A stretch of DNA of 6,416 bases from Bacillota bacterium (lineage in GTDB: Bacteria > Bacillota > Bacilli > ZCTH02-B2). A program made the position numbers and the translations under genes. The notes under the pieces are model-generated. The model was not told the origin of the DNA. It worked only from the letters and a program-made list of their open reading frames with translations, and searched no databases. Of this stretch, positions 6,134 through 6,416 are shown piece by piece. Position 1 is the stretch's first letter. Each line of letters begins with the position of its first letter. Where the stretch lies: assembly GCA_017577895.1 (NCBI GenBank), contig PKQY01000069.1, forward strand, positions 1-6,416, in the 5' to 3' direction.

Positions 6134-6162
6134 TATATCATTGCTTTGCACAAACGTGTCAC
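6132..6162 (-). promoter_or_regulatory. Candidate sigma-A promoter of cheW (extended -10)
   Basis: The minus strand has a perfect TATAAT (6137-6132) preceded by TGA, forming an extended -10 (TGnTATAAT). A GTGACA (6162-6157), five of six matches to TTGACA, lies upstream with a 19-nt spacer, longer than ideal but tolerable for an extended -10. Transcription would begin near 6125 and leave a leader of about 20 nt containing the cheW ribosome binding site. GACACG occurs twice here, 11 bp apart (6160-6155 and 6171-6166), one copy overlapping the -35; it could be an operator. Confidence 0.55.
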
Positions 6163-6222
6163 ATTCGTGTCGCTTGCAGCCGGCGCAGGCTTAAGTGTAA
6201 GATGGATGTGTGGACGGGACCG

Positions 6223-6231
6223 GGAGGTGAT
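6223..6231 (+). promoter_or_regulatory. Ribosome binding site of tatA
   Basis: GGAGGTGAT, nearly the full complement of the 16S 3' end, lies 6 nt before ATG 6238. It contains the start of an out-of-frame ATG (6230-6232) that overlaps the site and cannot be used. Confidence 0.85.
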
Positions 6232-6237
6232 GGTACA

Positions 6238-6416
6238 ATGCCGAGTAGTATCGGAATACCGGGTCTGATACTCATTTTGGTCGTCGCGTTGCTGCTGTTC
6301 GGCCCTTCCAAGTTGCCTGAATTGGGACGGGCTTTCGGCAAAACGTTGCGGGAATTTAAAAATGCGACCAAAGGGCTTGTCGACGACGATGACGTGCCAG
6401 AAAAACGAAAAGATGC
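6238..6416 (+). CDS. tatA: Sec-independent protein translocase subunit TatA (3' end outside window)
   Basis: TatA forms the channel component of the twin-arginine pathway, which exports folded proteins, often cofactor-bearing, with TatC. The 59 visible codons show the whole diagnostic part: a short N-terminus, one membrane helix (about 5-21, beginning IGIPGLI), the FGP hinge (21-23), and an amphipathic helix (24-46) containing KLPELGRAFG and LREFK. A charged tail beginning VDDDD (48-52) follows and runs off the window. The polar residue near the N-terminus of Gram-negative TatB (glutamate) is absent, which favours TatA. The ATG follows a near-perfect ribosome binding site. Whether tatC follows cannot be seen. 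A functional link to the oxidase block is possible (Rieske-type proteins use Tat) but not shown here. Confidence 0.93.
   Translation, partial: MPSSIGIPGLILILVVALLLFGPSKLPELGRAFGKTLREFKNATKGLVDDDDVPEKRKD

Noticed and set aside
6159..6371. A 70-codon minus-strand frame antisense to tatA
   Set aside because: It lies opposite a clear TatA coding sequence and across its ribosome binding site, with no motif or initiation signal of its own.

Overview
The window reads as a chromosomal segment of an aerobic, moderately G+C-rich Gram-positive bacterium of the Bacillales (Bacillota). This is inferred from the caa3-type oxidase genes in the Bacillus order ctaD-ctaE-ctaF-ctaG, the Bacillus-type CtaG (not Cox11), strong GGAGG-type ribosome binding sites, TTG start codons, and heavy use of TTG for leucine. 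Genus cannot be fixed by reading alone; a thermophilic or Alicyclobacillus/Thermoactinomycete-like lineage would fit but is a guess. No mobile elements, rRNA, tRNA or CRISPR arrays were seen.

Layout. Positions 33-3900 (+) hold four tightly packed genes of a heme-copper cytochrome c oxidase operon: catalytic subunit I (ctaD), subunit III (ctaE), subunit IV (ctaF) and the assembly factor ctaG. Subunit II (ctaC) would be expected just upstream, outside the window. The genes overlap or nearly abut, except for an 87-nt gap between ctaE and ctaF that contains a very stable G+C-rich hairpin. A rho-independent terminator at 3925-3952 closes the operon. A possible 28-residue single-span membrane peptide is encoded on the minus strand across that terminator.

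Positions 3996-5690 (+) encode a soluble PAS-GGDEF-EAL protein for cyclic-di-GMP turnover. Its diguanylate cyclase signature is altered (SGDEF, no I-site), while its EAL phosphodiesterase residues look intact. A stand-alone CheW-type coupling protein (5646-6104, -) converges on it, and their 3' coding ends overlap by 45 bp. From the cheW start, a 133-bp divergent intergenic region with overlapping candidate promoters leads into tatA (6238 onward, +), a Tat translocase subunit cut off by the window end.

How they work together. The first block makes one respiratory enzyme and its assembly factor. The second half is signalling (c-di-GMP, chemotaxis coupling) and protein export. A link between c-di-GMP or chemotaxis and respiration is suggested only by proximity. 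Most of the window is well-understood biology; the less ordinary parts are the small antisense ORF, the cheW/EAL 3' overlap, the intra-operon hairpin and the crowded cheW-tatA promoter region.
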